A DNA stretch of 64,000 nt, from NCBI GenBank assembly GCA_949126835.1, contig OX421507.1:13691852-13755851 (forward strand). The letters are read 5' to 3'. The notes under the pieces are model-generated. The model worked only from the letters and a program-made list of their open reading frames with translations. It was not told where the DNA came from and did not search any database. Both the position numbers and the translations under genes were made by a program. This DNA comes from Anisus vortex (taxonomy: Eukaryota > Mollusca > Gastropoda > Planorbidae). Below, piece after piece: positions 1 through 11,199 of the stretch (positions are counted from its first letter, which is position 1; each line of letters begins with the position of its first letter).

Positions 1-442
1 TAGATATATACAAAGAATACAAGTTTAGTTATGTGGAATCTTTTTTTAACATCAAAAGTAAGTATGCGACGTGTTAGCCGCTTTAAGTTTAATTAAAATG
101 TGTTAGTTTACAACTACCATACATACACTAAAGTAAACTATAAAGGCTAGGTGTCTATGCATACATGTACTTCCTGTTTACTTCCGGTCAAATACATTTT
201 TAAATATCTTTCATTCAAAATAAGTGATTCTTCACGTCTAACGTTCAAAATCACTCTTTTTTTCTCGGCAACATCTTTTTGGAAATAATTTTATCTCCTC
301 AATTTTTTCTTACTTGCAGAACAACCAGAAATGCAACCCATGGGCACGTTTTGTTAGTAAATTAACGGATAGGACCGGAAGTGTTGGAGTGAATTGAGCT
401 TTTAGGCTCACCATGCATGTTTAATCGTTAAGACTTGTCAAT
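1..442 (+). repeat. Interspersed repeat family A, partial copy
   Basis: The sequence matches, with many substitutions, the blocks at about 17700-18110 and 58690-59135: the same order of 'aatccgtttttaatatcaa'-like text, a tract ending 'accggaagtgttgg', then 'catgcat' and 'gtcaata'. The window starts inside the element, so its 5' end is missing. No ORF or terminal repeat is visible and the class is unknown. Confidence 0.6.
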
Positions 443-525
443 ATAAATTACCAAAATAGTTTTCCGGTTCATACGGAAATAGAAATGGAACCGACATAAA
501 TGTGTAATCCAAGAATAGCCCACTC

Positions 526-601
526 TTAACCCTCACCGACCTACTTCTATCTATGCTGCCTTCAGTTCCGCTATATACGCGCCCGGGACTGTAAGGGTTA
601 A
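526..601 (-). mobile_element. Tiny TTAA-flanked piggyBac-like MITE (copy 1)
   Basis: A 76-bp GC-rich unit lies between TTAA at 526-529 and TTAA at 598-601. Inside each TTAA is a CCCT...AGGG end. The interior (CAGTCCCGGGCGCG and GCTATATACGC on one strand or the other) is nearly identical, inverted, to 1993-2056. TTAA duplication with CCC ends is the piggyBac hallmark. No coding capacity. Confidence 0.6.
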
Positions 602-1992
602 AAGGTGGTAGGTAACTATTTTTTTGAATTAGTTATCCACATTTTCTTCAAGAATATGTTTTTATGTATATGATGATCTTTAGATCAACCTTTAAAAAGT
701 TTGGAGTATTCTAATATAGTTGATAGAAAAATCAAACAGCAATATTCCAATGATGGTAAATTGTAACGTTAAGAAATGTAATTCTGGAAAAATAACTTTG
801 TGTTGACTTAGTACTTTATGACAGTGGACTGGTCATATTATGAGATCAAATCAGAAACCATAAAAAAATCAGCATCGTTTTAGAAAAAAAAAATCAGAGC
901 AGCTTTCCGAAAACTCAGTCCCTAGCAACGGAAGAAATTACCTTTTTATACCCTGTCATCTTAAACCAGAACCCCCGTCACAAGTTAACTCTACAATGTC
1001 GAGAACTTCACTTCCCGCTGAGCAATAAAGACAATGATCCCGCCCGGGAGCACTCGTACATCATATGACTGGAAAAAACTTAATTAGAAAATAACTATGG
1101 CACAAAGGGTTAAACAAGAACATTCTCTTGAATCTGAGCAAGTGTGTGTTTGTGTGTGTGTGGAATATCGTGGCAAAGATGTATAGGGCTAAAATAGGTC
1201 GTCGGTGGGTGGTGAAGGGGCGGGGGGGGGGGGGGGTGGAGGAAACATAAATGAACACATTTATGAAAAAAAAAACATTACTTAAAATCATGGTGGTTAA
1301 CTTTCTATGTTACGACACTGCGGCAGCTCCCTGTTTTGTTTTTTAAACTCTCTTAAAAATGTTATCTTTGCTGTTCTGTTATTATTTTCCTCTGCGAATA
1401 TTTAAACAAAAAAAAAATAGTTACCATGACAAACAACCTTTCATACACTCACTAATTGTAGTAATGGCAGCCATCAGAAGGGACCCATTGAAGGTGTGAA
1501 TTTTAACAGCGTCCCGTAAAGTCATCTGCAGACAAGCGAACTAGCCAAAGCACTCGAGGAAAGCTCGTCGCATTATCGATTTAGGCCTTTATTTTATTTT
1601 CTTTGTCATTTTTTTTTGTGTGTTTGTGTGTATGTAAAGGAGGGGGGGGGGGTGGACGAGAGAAAGATGGTAGGATTTGGTCTAATAGCCTTTTAATCTA
1701 TGAACGACTTCACTACACTACTATAAATAAATGTACAGAAACCACGCCTAAAATGTTAGTTGCCTTTTCTATGTAAAAAAAAAACAAGTTGAAAATGAAT
1801 GACGTCTATGTGCTACGTTTCATCTCAATAGCACGAGACGCTGTGTGCGGTAAACCAGATTTCAGTTCTCTATAATCGCTTGATTACTAAGTCTATGTGT
1901 ATAGTGTTTGTTCATTTAGATAGGCCAATGCATTATGCTTACACATGAACGATCAAGTATGCATTATAATGTTAAAATGTCTAATTTACATC
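602..1992. other. Intergenic, no gene seen
   Basis: AT-rich sequence with no credible ORF. It holds a 15-G run at 1222-1236, an 11-G run at 1642-1652 and a short TG tract near 1140-1162. The whole stretch lies between two inverted piggyBac-like MITEs. Confidence 0.6.
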
Positions 1993-2056
1993 TTAACCCT
2001 TACAGTCCCGGGCGCGTATATAGCGGAACTGAGGGCAGCATAGATAGAAGGGTTAA
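1993..2056 (+). mobile_element. Tiny TTAA-flanked piggyBac-like MITE (copy 2)
   Basis: TTAA at 1993-1996 and 2053-2056 bracket CCCTTACAGTCCCGGGC...GAAGGG. It is an inverted copy of the unit at 526-601 but 12 bp shorter. Inference: both are extreme internal-deletion derivatives mobilised by a piggyBac transposase encoded elsewhere. Confidence 0.62.
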
Positions 2057-3245
2057 ATATTAAATTGGACAATATTTTTTTAACTGTAATAAGTAATTAT
2101 TTATTGGCAGTAAATGTAAGACCGACATTAGTAAGTTCACACTTAATATTTCAACAAATATATTTATTCATCTCTAAAATCCTTTAAAAATTTCTTTTTT
2201 TTTAAAATTATTATTACATTTTACGCATTAAGCTTTACACATTGTTAGATATTTTCATTTTTAGAGATTCGATGTGATTAAAAAATTCAAGAATTAAAGT
2301 TATAAAATGAAAATATGTATGTACGTGATGTTATTTTTTAAAATATTTATATTTGTTCTCAGTAATTTATAGAAATAATTGTGTAAAAAATTTTTTTGGA
2401 AATTGGGTTGTTTCATTGAACATAAAATGTTCATGAAATGATTGTAAACGTTAAAAAATTTAAAGAATTGTTAACAACATTTACATTTTTTTATTAAAAA
2501 ATAAGTGTTTAATGACATGAATAGCTATTTAAAATGCATTTCAAACGAATTTTATAATACGTGGCAATCATTTTGTTTTGGGATTAAATCCAGGAATTTT
2601 CAGATTATCTTTTCGAATTGCACTGCAAATTGAGACAGAAACTGAGTATGATCTATAGTCTGTAGTTTATTACCCGATCCGGCCTGACCTAAATGGAGAA
2701 TTTTCAAGTAATTTTCTAGGCCAAAGCTGAAATGTAGGCCTTCGGGCGATAAATCATGTAGCACGCGCAGCCTCGTCCTGGGAAACATTACCGGAAATAC
2801 CCATGCTTTAAAAATAAAACAAGATGGATGCATTTTTAATTTAATATTTTATTTGATATGCATATTACAAAAGCAAACACATACTTAATGTAATGGAAAC
2901 AAATTACTAGCTGACATGCATAAGAAATAATTATTTCATACTTCTTCGTTTGTTATATGATCTTTTTTTTTCAGCATTATATTAACTATAGCTTCTCAGC
3001 AGATGTGCCAGATGGTGTCCTCAAATGGCGTTTGTTTTCAACAGAGAAGCCCGGTAGATCTTACTTGTCTATATATAACTATAACTCATCAAAGAAAATG
3101 TAACTTACGTGCTATCATAAGTAAAGATATTTATAGCTTTACAAGTAACTATATCAGCCATTTTGTTTTATACGTAAACAATGGATGAAAGGGGATTAGA
3201 GTCTAATTTAAAAATGGCATTGCACCTTCGATATACTTGTAACCA
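2057..3245. other. Intergenic, AT-rich
   Basis: Mostly very AT-rich. The segment 2600-2833 is less AT-rich and has a 77-codon open frame on the minus strand. I recognise no family in it and see no splice sites or conserved motif that would make it an exon. Confidence 0.5.
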
Positions 3246-3249
3246 ATAC

Positions 3250-3552
3250 ATTTCATCATCGTCTGTCCTTTGGGTTTCTTGTGGAACATAGGGCCTCTGT
3301 CAAAGCACGACACTGTCCACGGTATCTTGCCAGTCGCTTCAATTCTTCCCAGCTCTTTTCAGTTCTTCCAGCCTCACCCGAAATGCTTCGTCTCCATGTT
3401 CGCTTGGGTCTTCCTCTATGCCGTTTACCCTGGGGATTCCACTCTAAGGCCTGTCTAGCTCTGTTGTTGTTATCTTTCCTGAGGGTGTGTCCAATCCATC
3501 TCCACTTCCTTTCCATGATTTGTTGTTCTACTGTTCTTCTAATGAACTTACG
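3250..3552 (-). pseudogene. Non-LTR retrotransposon RT, C-terminal fragment
   Basis: The minus strand encodes RWIGHTLRKD, then RQALEWNPQGKR.RGRPK.TWRR and a SWEELKRLARYR segment. This is the C-terminal tail typical of RTE-like endonuclease/reverse transcriptases, which normally follows the RT domain. Upstream coding sequence is readable for about 10 more codons (to about 3550) and then is lost, so this is a 5'-truncated dead copy. No polymerase motif is present. Confidence 0.8.
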
Positions 3553-5895
3553 TTATGTGATATAACTCGCGCATGCCCTTGAAGTAATTTCAGACTGATT
3601 CCCTTACTATACTTAAACCAAAATAATATAGAGCAGTGATATTAATAAACATAAAGTGCCATCTAGTGCCTAATTAATGCAGACAGTAAGAATATTAATT
3701 GCAAGCAGGATAAATCAGCTTGGCTATCATAATTCTATATAGTACTGCACTTTTGCTTTCAATAAAAACAAATCATAAAAATGGTTATTAATGACTCAAA
3801 ATTTTGTTGATTCAATATAATTTATCTATATATATAGAGAGATCTAGTCTAAATATATATGCGTTAGAAAAAAAAATTCTGATTAGTTGTTAAATTTTAG
3901 GCCAGGACACCCTCGTGTTGTATTTTAATTTTTAATAGACTTTTATTAAACCATGATAAACAGTACATTATGTTGGGATTTCAATGCACCTACTATAGAA
4001 AATCCACTAGAACATATTATGTTGAAACAAACAAAGACATTATTGCTTATTTACACAATGTTCGTGTAATACACATTATGTGTGTTTGCACTTTGCTTAC
4101 AATGTGCTAACAGTGTACATAAAATGTTTGCGCATAGTGATCACGTGATCACGGTGATTTCGCTGTGAATTGCCAATTTTTTTTCCGCACACATTTTGCT
4201 TGCTGTTTACTTACAGTGCTCAGGCATAGCTTTAAAATAAATCACACAGTGTGCTTATAGTGCTTTTCGGTGCTTTGCTGGCTGTGTGCTTGAAGTGTTG
4301 AAACTTTTCCCGCTTTGAGCTTTAATGAGTAAACAAGGGCAGACAACCCAAGAACGAAACAACAAAATTGTAATTACCCGAGAAAGAAGATTCATTTCGC
4401 GCTGGTAATAAATCTTCCCCAGAAAAGAAAAAAAAACATATGGCACCCCTGGAGTGGAACAAGAGTGGAACATGAGTGGAACATAATATCCAGAAGTCTT
4501 ACCGATGTAAGAAAAGTAAATAAAAATGTGCCAGTGCCTGTTCAGCATCCAGCGTCGGCGCCTCTGTTCAACAGATTGCCCAAATTTGAAACAAAGCTAG
4601 TCTAGTAGACAACAAGTTGTTGTTTAACTGCGTTTTAAGCCGTTTTGGATTTCTCAATTTTCGAGACTGCGGTCTACGCCTATCTTTATGACAAAGGTAA
4701 CTGGGGATGGTGTGGGAAACCAGATTATTTGCTGTCTTTTTTATATTAATTTTACGGGGTGATGGTAGGCAATCGAAAATATTCATGTTAAATAGAAAAG
4801 TAAACGTTTCAGTTGTTTGATGGCCACACATTGTCATGGTGAGCCGCTGATGGTTCTTTGTGTCTAATTAATTAAGTAAAAAAAAAATCCACACACACAT
4901 ATCAAAGAGTTTCTGAAAGTTTAATAAATATCTAGCAAACAGATTTAACGTCACTAAAATAAATCCACCAGTTTAAAATAGGTAAAAAATTGCACAACCT
5001 AGCTGCATTTAGCTTTTTTTTCTGCTTCATCTATATTGCACAACCTGGCTGCATTTATCTTTTTTTCTGCTTCATCTATGTTATCTTAGACTTTAACAGG
5101 AACTCTATACCTAGAAATAAATAGTGTGCTTTCAAGTCAATAATGGAAGCATTGTTAGGCTTAAAATGTAATCAAACTTACAAGCACAACAAAACTTCAC
5201 AACATTTAAAGAAAAAACAAGTAACATTTATCAACAAACAGCTAACAATGCCCCCCCCCCCCCCCCGAGGGTTCAGACTTTCTTGCTTAGAAACGCGGTT
5301 TAAGACAATAATTGAGAAATGTCCCTAACCATTCACTAACGATTGCCGGATTAGTTCCAGTCTTTGTTTCACACGTCATCGATATCGATCGAATCACCTT
5401 TCGATTATCACCCCCTCCCCCCCACCACTCTGTCCAGAGATAAGGTTTTGACATATCCATAAAAAAAACGGGACCGTAGCTGGTAAAAAGAAGGGGGGGG
5501 CGGGGGGGGGGGGGCGTTTGTTTAATTCGATAGTAAATAAAAGTATCTGCCGCTCTCCAGATTTCGCGTCTCATTAGTTTACCCTGCACGGTTCACGTAT
5601 CAAAAGCTAAGATTTCAAAGTGAGATGTCGCATCCGGCACACACGGGCGTTCTGTGTTGATATACCTTTTAAAAATCTTCAATTTATCCATTGCTATCCG
5701 GTTTGCTGGGGACTTTGTTGCATTAAAGGCTTAAATGTTAACTTTTCAGGTATTAAAATGTGCTTTCTATCTCTCTCTATATATATGGATATATAGTGAT
5801 GTCTTAATGACGCATTCTGGGCATAGTGGGATGTACGAACTCTTCATGGAGCTTACTCTAACATGATGGGTTGTTTGATGTCTTCATGACGCATA
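3553..5895. other. Intergenic; 46-bp duplication and G/C homopolymers
   Basis: No gene recognised. Visible structure: a direct duplication of 46 bp (ttgcacaacct-gctgcattta units starting at 4990 and 5036), a 16-C run at 5251-5266, and paired G runs at 5493-5500 and 5502-5514. Short ORFs here lack coding character. Confidence 0.55.
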
Positions 5896-5903
5896 CTCTA
5901 ACA

Positions 5904-6111
5904 CAGGGGTCGGCAACCTTTTGATACTAGAGTGCCAAGGTAGGATTTCTAATTCATTCAGCGTGCCAACAGCCTGAAAAGTCATCCTGTTCTAGCACTC
6001 AATGTTTTGTAGAAGAGATATGAATGATTGCTTTTTTGGAATGTTTCGTGTGTCATTGAAAATCGCTCTACGATCCTAGATTGGCACGTTGCCGCACGTT
6101 GCCGACCCCTG
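5904..6111. mobile_element. hAT-type MITE, 208 bp, with 8-bp TSD
   Basis: The termini are CAGGGGTCGGCAACC at the left and the inverse GTTGCCGACCCCTG at the right. The 8 bp CTCTAACA occurs on both sides (5896-5903 and 6112-6119). CAG...CTG ends with an 8-bp duplication are diagnostic of hAT transposons. The element is too short to code. Its interior (GCGTGCCAA, AAATCGCT) is shared with the hAT copies at 36161 and 54939. Confidence 0.9.
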
Positions 6112-6154
6112 CTCTAACATGGTTATACGTGGTTTGAGTTCATTCCTACATTTG

Positions 6155-6262
6155 GAAAGCTGTTTTAAATGATGTTCAGTGGTTGGTTTTCCCTTTCCGT
6201 TCGGGTAACCCATTTCATGCCCGGATGTCTTTCTGGAAGAGAATAAGTACAACTAATTTTGC
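6155..6262 (-). mobile_element. LINE 3'-end fragment
   Basis: On the minus strand this matches the 3' coding end of the LINE at 41070-41530: the degenerate 'IRAWNGLPEQTR' stretch followed by a LTSFETL-like segment. It is diverged and interrupted; only about 100 bp remain. Confidence 0.5.
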
Positions 6263-6639
6263 TTAGCATATCAGCTCTATGTTCCTGTTACTTTAAAAAA
6301 AAAAAAATTATGAACCCTAAAGTTTCGTGTGTTTTTTTTAAATAATGTTTTCTTAATCATTTAGAATACAAGATTATTTGTCATTTATTATTACTCCTAA
6401 ACTTTGCATTTTATGTTTGGGTTGAATGTTTTCCATGGCTGAAATAGTTTGTATATATTTGTTTCCTTTTCATTGCAACTTGCATTTTTCTGTGGAAGGT
6501 ATAGGCCTACTCCATTTAGTTACATATTTGTGTAATATAAGGTAACTTATTCTATTTTAAATGTTACCGATTCCTCTTCTATGCAAAAATTTTTTGCGTC
6601 CTACGCTCATGTCTATTAAGTTTATTCTTGCGTTTAGAT

Positions 6640-6745
6640 TAGTGTTTTAATGATGTTAAATTACTGGTTTTCCTGGTTCGTTCAGACAACGGGATACCAT
6701 TTAGGAAAAAAGAGTACTTATATGCATTTGTTCTTGCTTGTGGGA
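6640..6745 (-). mobile_element. LINE 3'-end fragment (second)
   Basis: On the minus strand it reads as another degenerate copy of the same LINE tail, with 'gaacgaaccaggaaaaccag' and the following 'atcattaaaacacta'. It sits about 400 bp from the 6155-6262 fragment in the same orientation, so it may be a separate insertion. Confidence 0.45.
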
Positions 6746-7910
6746 TAAGAATGGTGTTGTATATTATACAATGTGTCGATATTACTTGTAAAACTTAACA
6801 AGAAACTTTAATCTTATAGTAACTGAGTCAGTTACTGAGTCTTGTACGTCAAAGTCACAATACGGAACATACAGTTTGTATCTGTGTGTATGTGTGTATG
6901 TATATGTGTGCGTGTGTGTATGTGTGTGTGTATATGTGTGTGTTTCGGTACACAGTATTGCTGTTTGTTCTCGCTCCACGTGGTTACCTTTGTTTATGTA
7001 AATATTTATCATACCGAGGGCGGCAGCAAGCAGTAAAACCCTGGGGCGCAAAAAAACTGCGGGAAATAAAGACACACATTTCCCGCCCCCTCCCCCCCTT
7101 CCCATTTTATGGACGTATATTTATCGAGGAAACAATAAAAGAAAACAAAAATGAATGAAAGACACCAGAGCAAACAACATAGTACGGCCATTTTGTTTTA
7201 TGGTTAGTCCTTTCATAGCTGCCAACTAACTAAGAGTAATATCCACATATGTTTGAACTCTTCCTTTCAGCGTTTGTTTGTTTTTATCTGATGTTCATCA
7301 GTCGTTTCGGTTGTTATTATGTTCATCGGGGGCTGTGTATTTATAAGGATTCAGACAAAGGGCAGACAATTTGCTGGACAATCGATTAGTGCCCTTTTAG
7401 TTACTAGTTTGATCAATTTTATTATGAATAGTTTATAAGGATAATGTCAATAATTTTTGCAATCGTGTGTGTGTGTGTGAGGGGAGTGAGGAGAATGATG
7501 TGGTTAGTGTTGCAATAAATGCATGAAAGTTGTCATGAGGTGGAATTTATCATAGCAATAGTTAAGTTTAATATAATACATTTCACACACAATTATAATT
7601 AATTTTTGTGTCATGGCGAAATCCTTACCACTTTACACCCAAGCCCACATTGGTTTGACCCTGACACACCACACGTGACTTAGTGGTGTGTGAAACATTA
7701 AAAAAAATAAGCTAATTTTTATTAGTTAAAATAACTTTGACATGTGACTTCGGTAGTATATTTTGAAGGTCAAGGATAAATTAACCCCCCCCCCCCCAAA
7801 AAAAAAAAAAGAAAAGAAAAATACACACATAAAAAAAACACCTAATCAAGAGCTCATTAGCCTTCATTCATTCAATGTTTTTTGTTTTCAATCTTTTTTA
7901 TCTTTGGAAA
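6746..7910. other. Intergenic with TG microsatellite
   Basis: No gene seen. A (TG)-rich tract runs from about 6880 to 6945 and a shorter (GT) tract is at 7465-7481. A 13-C run at 7785-7797 is directly followed by an A run. ORFs reported across these tracts are products of the simple repeats. Confidence 0.55.
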
Positions 7911-7914
7911 CTCA

Positions 7915-8038
7915 ACGCATTTCACCAATAAAAATGCAAGACTAGACTCGGACCACGGATGGGCGTAGGACACAATAATCTTCTCTATAGAAGGAGCGTC
8001 TGTAATGTATAAGATAAGATAAGATAAGATAAGATAAA
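7915..8038 (+). mobile_element. LINE 3' end with (GATAA)n tail
   Basis: The text from 'aaaatgcaagactagactcgg' to the pentamer run ATAAGATAAG (about 8008-8036) is the same 3' terminus as at 41445-41530 and, inverted, at 34555-34640. A tandem pentamer at the 3' end is a typical non-LTR retrotransposon tail. Confidence 0.65.
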
Positions 8039-8089
8039 GATGCCTTAGAGACTCAGACGCATTCTTTGAAGAAGTTTATCGCTTAACGA

Positions 8090-8330
8090 AAACGCGCCAA
8101 CTATCGACGTCGATCACCGAACGTCGCCTCAAATTCGCCGACCACATAATCCGCCAGCCTGACCATCGGCTACCCCCACGACGTGGACATGGGGCGAAAT
8201 AAAACAAAATAGCGTACAACAATCGCCGATGACCTCCGCTGTGTTGACATAAACTGGGACGACATCAATGTCGTTACAGCAGCGGTTACGGACAGAGTCC
8301 ACTAGAGATCTCTCATTGCGGATCTAAGTC
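8090..8330 (+). pseudogene. Degenerate endonuclease-RT C-terminal fragment
   Basis: Conceptual translation across shifted frames gives RRLKFADHIIRQPDHR, then a damaged WNPxGxRxRGRP-type segment and an 'INWDD' / 'TDRVHW'-like end. This order is that of the C-terminus of RTE-like LINE polyproteins (compare 3250-3552). Stops and frameshifts are present. A short (CTAAGT)n tail follows at about 8323-8342, consistent with a LINE 3' terminus. Confidence 0.65.
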
Positions 8331-8604
8331 TAAGTCTAAGTGTCTTAGGAATATAAAATTAAAGTATTAAAAAAATTAAATAAAGTACAGCATTGTAGCT
8401 ACGGAAATTTTGTGGAAAGATGTAGAATGAGATAAGCAACACAGTGTTGGTTTCAAAGAAATATTCATTGAACTGCTATTGTCAGTTATTCAAATACCAA
8501 AAATATTTTTTTTAAAAAGGACTTTGTTAGTGCGCATTATTAACTGCAGTGTGGTTTTAATTGTTATATCGTTAAAGGTGTAATGCGGGGGGGGGGGGGG
8601 GGTT

Positions 8605-8665
8605 CGGAAAACCACGGCACGCGTGCCAACCTTGGCACGCACAGCGATTGTCAATGGCACGAGGA
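8605..8665 (+). mobile_element. hAT-family fragment
   Basis: The 'gtgccaaccttggcacgcacagcgatt' type text matches the start of the hAT copy at 54950-55010 ('gctaaacttggtacacatagcgatt'). The terminal CAGGGG repeat is missing; a 16-G homopolymer (8587-8602) lies where it would be. Confidence 0.45.
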
Positions 8666-8704
8666 AGTCTTCTCTAAAATGAAATGCGAATCTCTTTTGA
8701 TGAG

Positions 8705-8940
8705 GAGACTTCTTCAAGTGTGACGACACAATCGCAAGGGACATAACTCGTGACACAACTAAGACTTCTTTAAGTGTGACTGCACAATCGCAAAGGGATA
8801 TAACTCGTAACTCAACATGGAGACTTCTTCAGGTGTGATGACACAATCGCAAGGGATATAACTCGTGGCACAGCTGAGACTTCTTTAAGTGTGACGACTG
8901 TCACATGATCGCAAGGAATATACCTCGTGACACAACTGGG
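8705..8940 (+). repeat. Degenerate 56-59-bp tandem repeat, 4 copies
   Basis: Units begin AGACTTCTT at about 8706, 8762, 8821 and 8877 and contain GTGTGA, CACAATCGCAAGG and ATAACTCGTG. Copies differ by several substitutions and small insertions. No function is apparent. Confidence 0.8.
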
Positions 8941-10030
8941 GAAATCAAGGTCCAAAACCTACGGCGATGGCGTCAGTGGCGAGCTACGACCTGGTACGAG
9001 ATTGGACGGCGTTGAGGATATGAAACGCACACAAAAAGTGTGTGTGGGGAAGATATCGTACGAACTACAGTAACGAAATTTCTTTCAAAACGAATGAGTG
9101 TAAATTTCATAACAAAAGTTAATGCCATACGTCGGCCATACGACAAAGTCCGACCCCCCCCCTTTTTTCCCTAACTCCATCCGCCCTCCCCCCCCCCCCC
9201 CCCCCCCCCCACCAACACGCACACACACGTGTCGGACCCACAATTCATCCTAACTTATTGATAGCGCCGTAAGCTAAAGTAAAAATAAATAAATAAATAA
9301 CCGAACTAATGCACGTAGTCCTCAAGTATTATCACCCTAACGCGCGCCCACTGGCATGGCATGAGGGAAAGGGGGGGGGGGGGGCGAAACATTTCTTTTA
9401 TAAAGATCGCAGTCAACGTGCCGAGCGCGCGATGACGGGCATCGGGAGGACGCGCGCGCGAGAAGAGGCTCAAGAAAATGTGTGTTGCGGTGCGGCGGTG
9501 GTGGGGGGGATGAGTGGAGGGGAGTAGCGGAGATGGGGGAGGGGGTGTGAGGGAGGAGGGTGGGGGGAGACGTCTGCTCACACGTGAGTTCTGACACTTT
9601 CGGTGCTAGCTACCTTGACCGCCACTTCAAACGGATCTTTACCGCAACCACCAGATTGAGAAAATTGTTTCTATTGGAGGTTAACATTCGTGTGATAGCG
9701 CCCCCTGTCTGTGTAGCGACTACCTGGCGAAGAAATTTGTCACATATTTTTTATTATATAAAAGAAAAGTTAATAATAAAATATAAATAATTTTTTACAA
9801 AATCTGAGATTTAAGAAACCAGATATATTCTAGAAATACGCACTGGAAGATTGTGAATTCTGTTTTTTAGTTTCACCTGTGTATATAGGTACGCTTGAAT
9901 GATTGACTCTATATGTCTGCTGTCGATGAAAGGTAAGTAATGCATTGTGAAAGTCTCTAACGTATACCGGTACTTATATTATACATAGACTTACATACTT
10001 AATGTATGTACACATAGCCTAATTACCGTA
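8941..10030. other. Intergenic flanking a GC-rich island
   Basis: No gene recognised. A 23-C run lies at 9188-9210 and a short (AAAT)n at 9279-9300. The segment 9310-9600 is described separately. Confidence 0.5.
9310..9600. other. CpG- and G-rich island, G-quadruplex-prone
   Basis: About 290 bp far more GC-rich than its surroundings, with CGCGCGCG near 9450, a 14-G run at 9371-9384, and a plus-strand series of G3-G7 runs at 9500-9570 that would meet simple G-quadruplex rules. The local ORFs on both strands are low-complexity. It could be an unmethylated CpG island or promoter, but no adjacent gene supports that. Confidence 0.4.
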
Positions 10031-10034
10031 CATA

Positions 10035-10235
10035 CGCACTGACCTATAAAAAGAATGGAAAGATCCTCCTTAATAAATTAGTCTGTACATGTTAAAGTAA
10101 AAGGAAACTACAGTTCTTATATTCCTTAACTGACACACATACGTGAGTAATCAGAAAACACCACCTATAATTAGAACAAAACTATACTATAAACTATAAA
10201 AGTAAGTCATAGTCACTTGAAATGGATTTAGAGGT
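10035..10235 (-). repeat. Interspersed repeat family A, inverted fragment
   Basis: The reverse complement matches two parts of 17400-18230: 'gtacagac-aatttattaaggagg' with the neighbouring 'tagtttcc' (about 18140-18190), and 'gttctaattataggtg' with 'caagtg-ctatgact' (about 17500-17550). Divergence is considerable. Confidence 0.5.
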
Positions 10236-10527
10236 GAGCTTTGAGGGAATACACGTATATAGATCAGTGATAGTCAATTAACAATGGCGGCCGCTTTTTT
10301 TTTTGCATAAAGAATATTGTTCCGTGGCTAATCCATTTTTTATAGATCAGTGGTACATACACAAATTCACACAATCATTTCTGTACAGACAAGGCTGTTC
10401 TTTAAATTTCGTCCTAATAATTTAAAACCATTTACCGTACTCTCTCTTGCAAATTACACATTACTCTAACGTTTATTATAAACAGATAGACTTTAAAATG
10501 CTTTACATAACCCTATCCTTTAAAAAT

Positions 10528-10649
<122 letters not shown>

Positions 10650-10659
10650 TACAGAAACC

Positions 10660-11199
10660 TTCTAATATCCGAATCGCATATCATATTCAAAGTGTTAACA
10701 AACCAAAAAAAAAAAAGGGCATGTTACTGTTTTTTTCCTTTATTTCACATTTAAGAAAACCAACAACACTGCATTGTTCAACATATGGTTGGTTCCGACC
10801 TTTGGTGAGCACTTATAATACGTCATTTGTTTAAATGTTCCGCCTTCCTCCATCCCTCCAAACACAAGCGAGTTGTTTGGTTACCCTGCTATTGTTGTGC
10901 CCAACCAATGCTCTCCCCTTCTAACTAGAATGAGACTATCTACTATATAAACCCTGGAATAAAAGAATAAGTTAAAAAAAATTAAAATAAACGAAAGGCT
11001 CAATCCTACCAACAAATCTACTGTTTAAAGTTCAAGGAAACAAATCCTCCTGTTAATATCTTTTAGGTCTGTCAGAATACATACGTTGACCTTCTTTTTT
11101 ATTGTAACAAGATATCTCGTTACCATGGTTACCATTAAAAAACAATTGTAATAGTAGAAGACGCTTTTAGACCAAAAACAAAAAAGAAACAAATACCTA
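10660..11199. other. Intergenic, no gene seen
   Basis: AT-rich unique sequence with no ORF of coding character. Its right part (from about 11040) begins to resemble strongly decayed units of the adjacent 113-bp satellite. Confidence 0.5.

Noticed and set aside
2600..2833. Possible host exon on the minus strand
   Set aside because: The composition is suggestive, but I see no family match, conserved motif or supporting splice signals.
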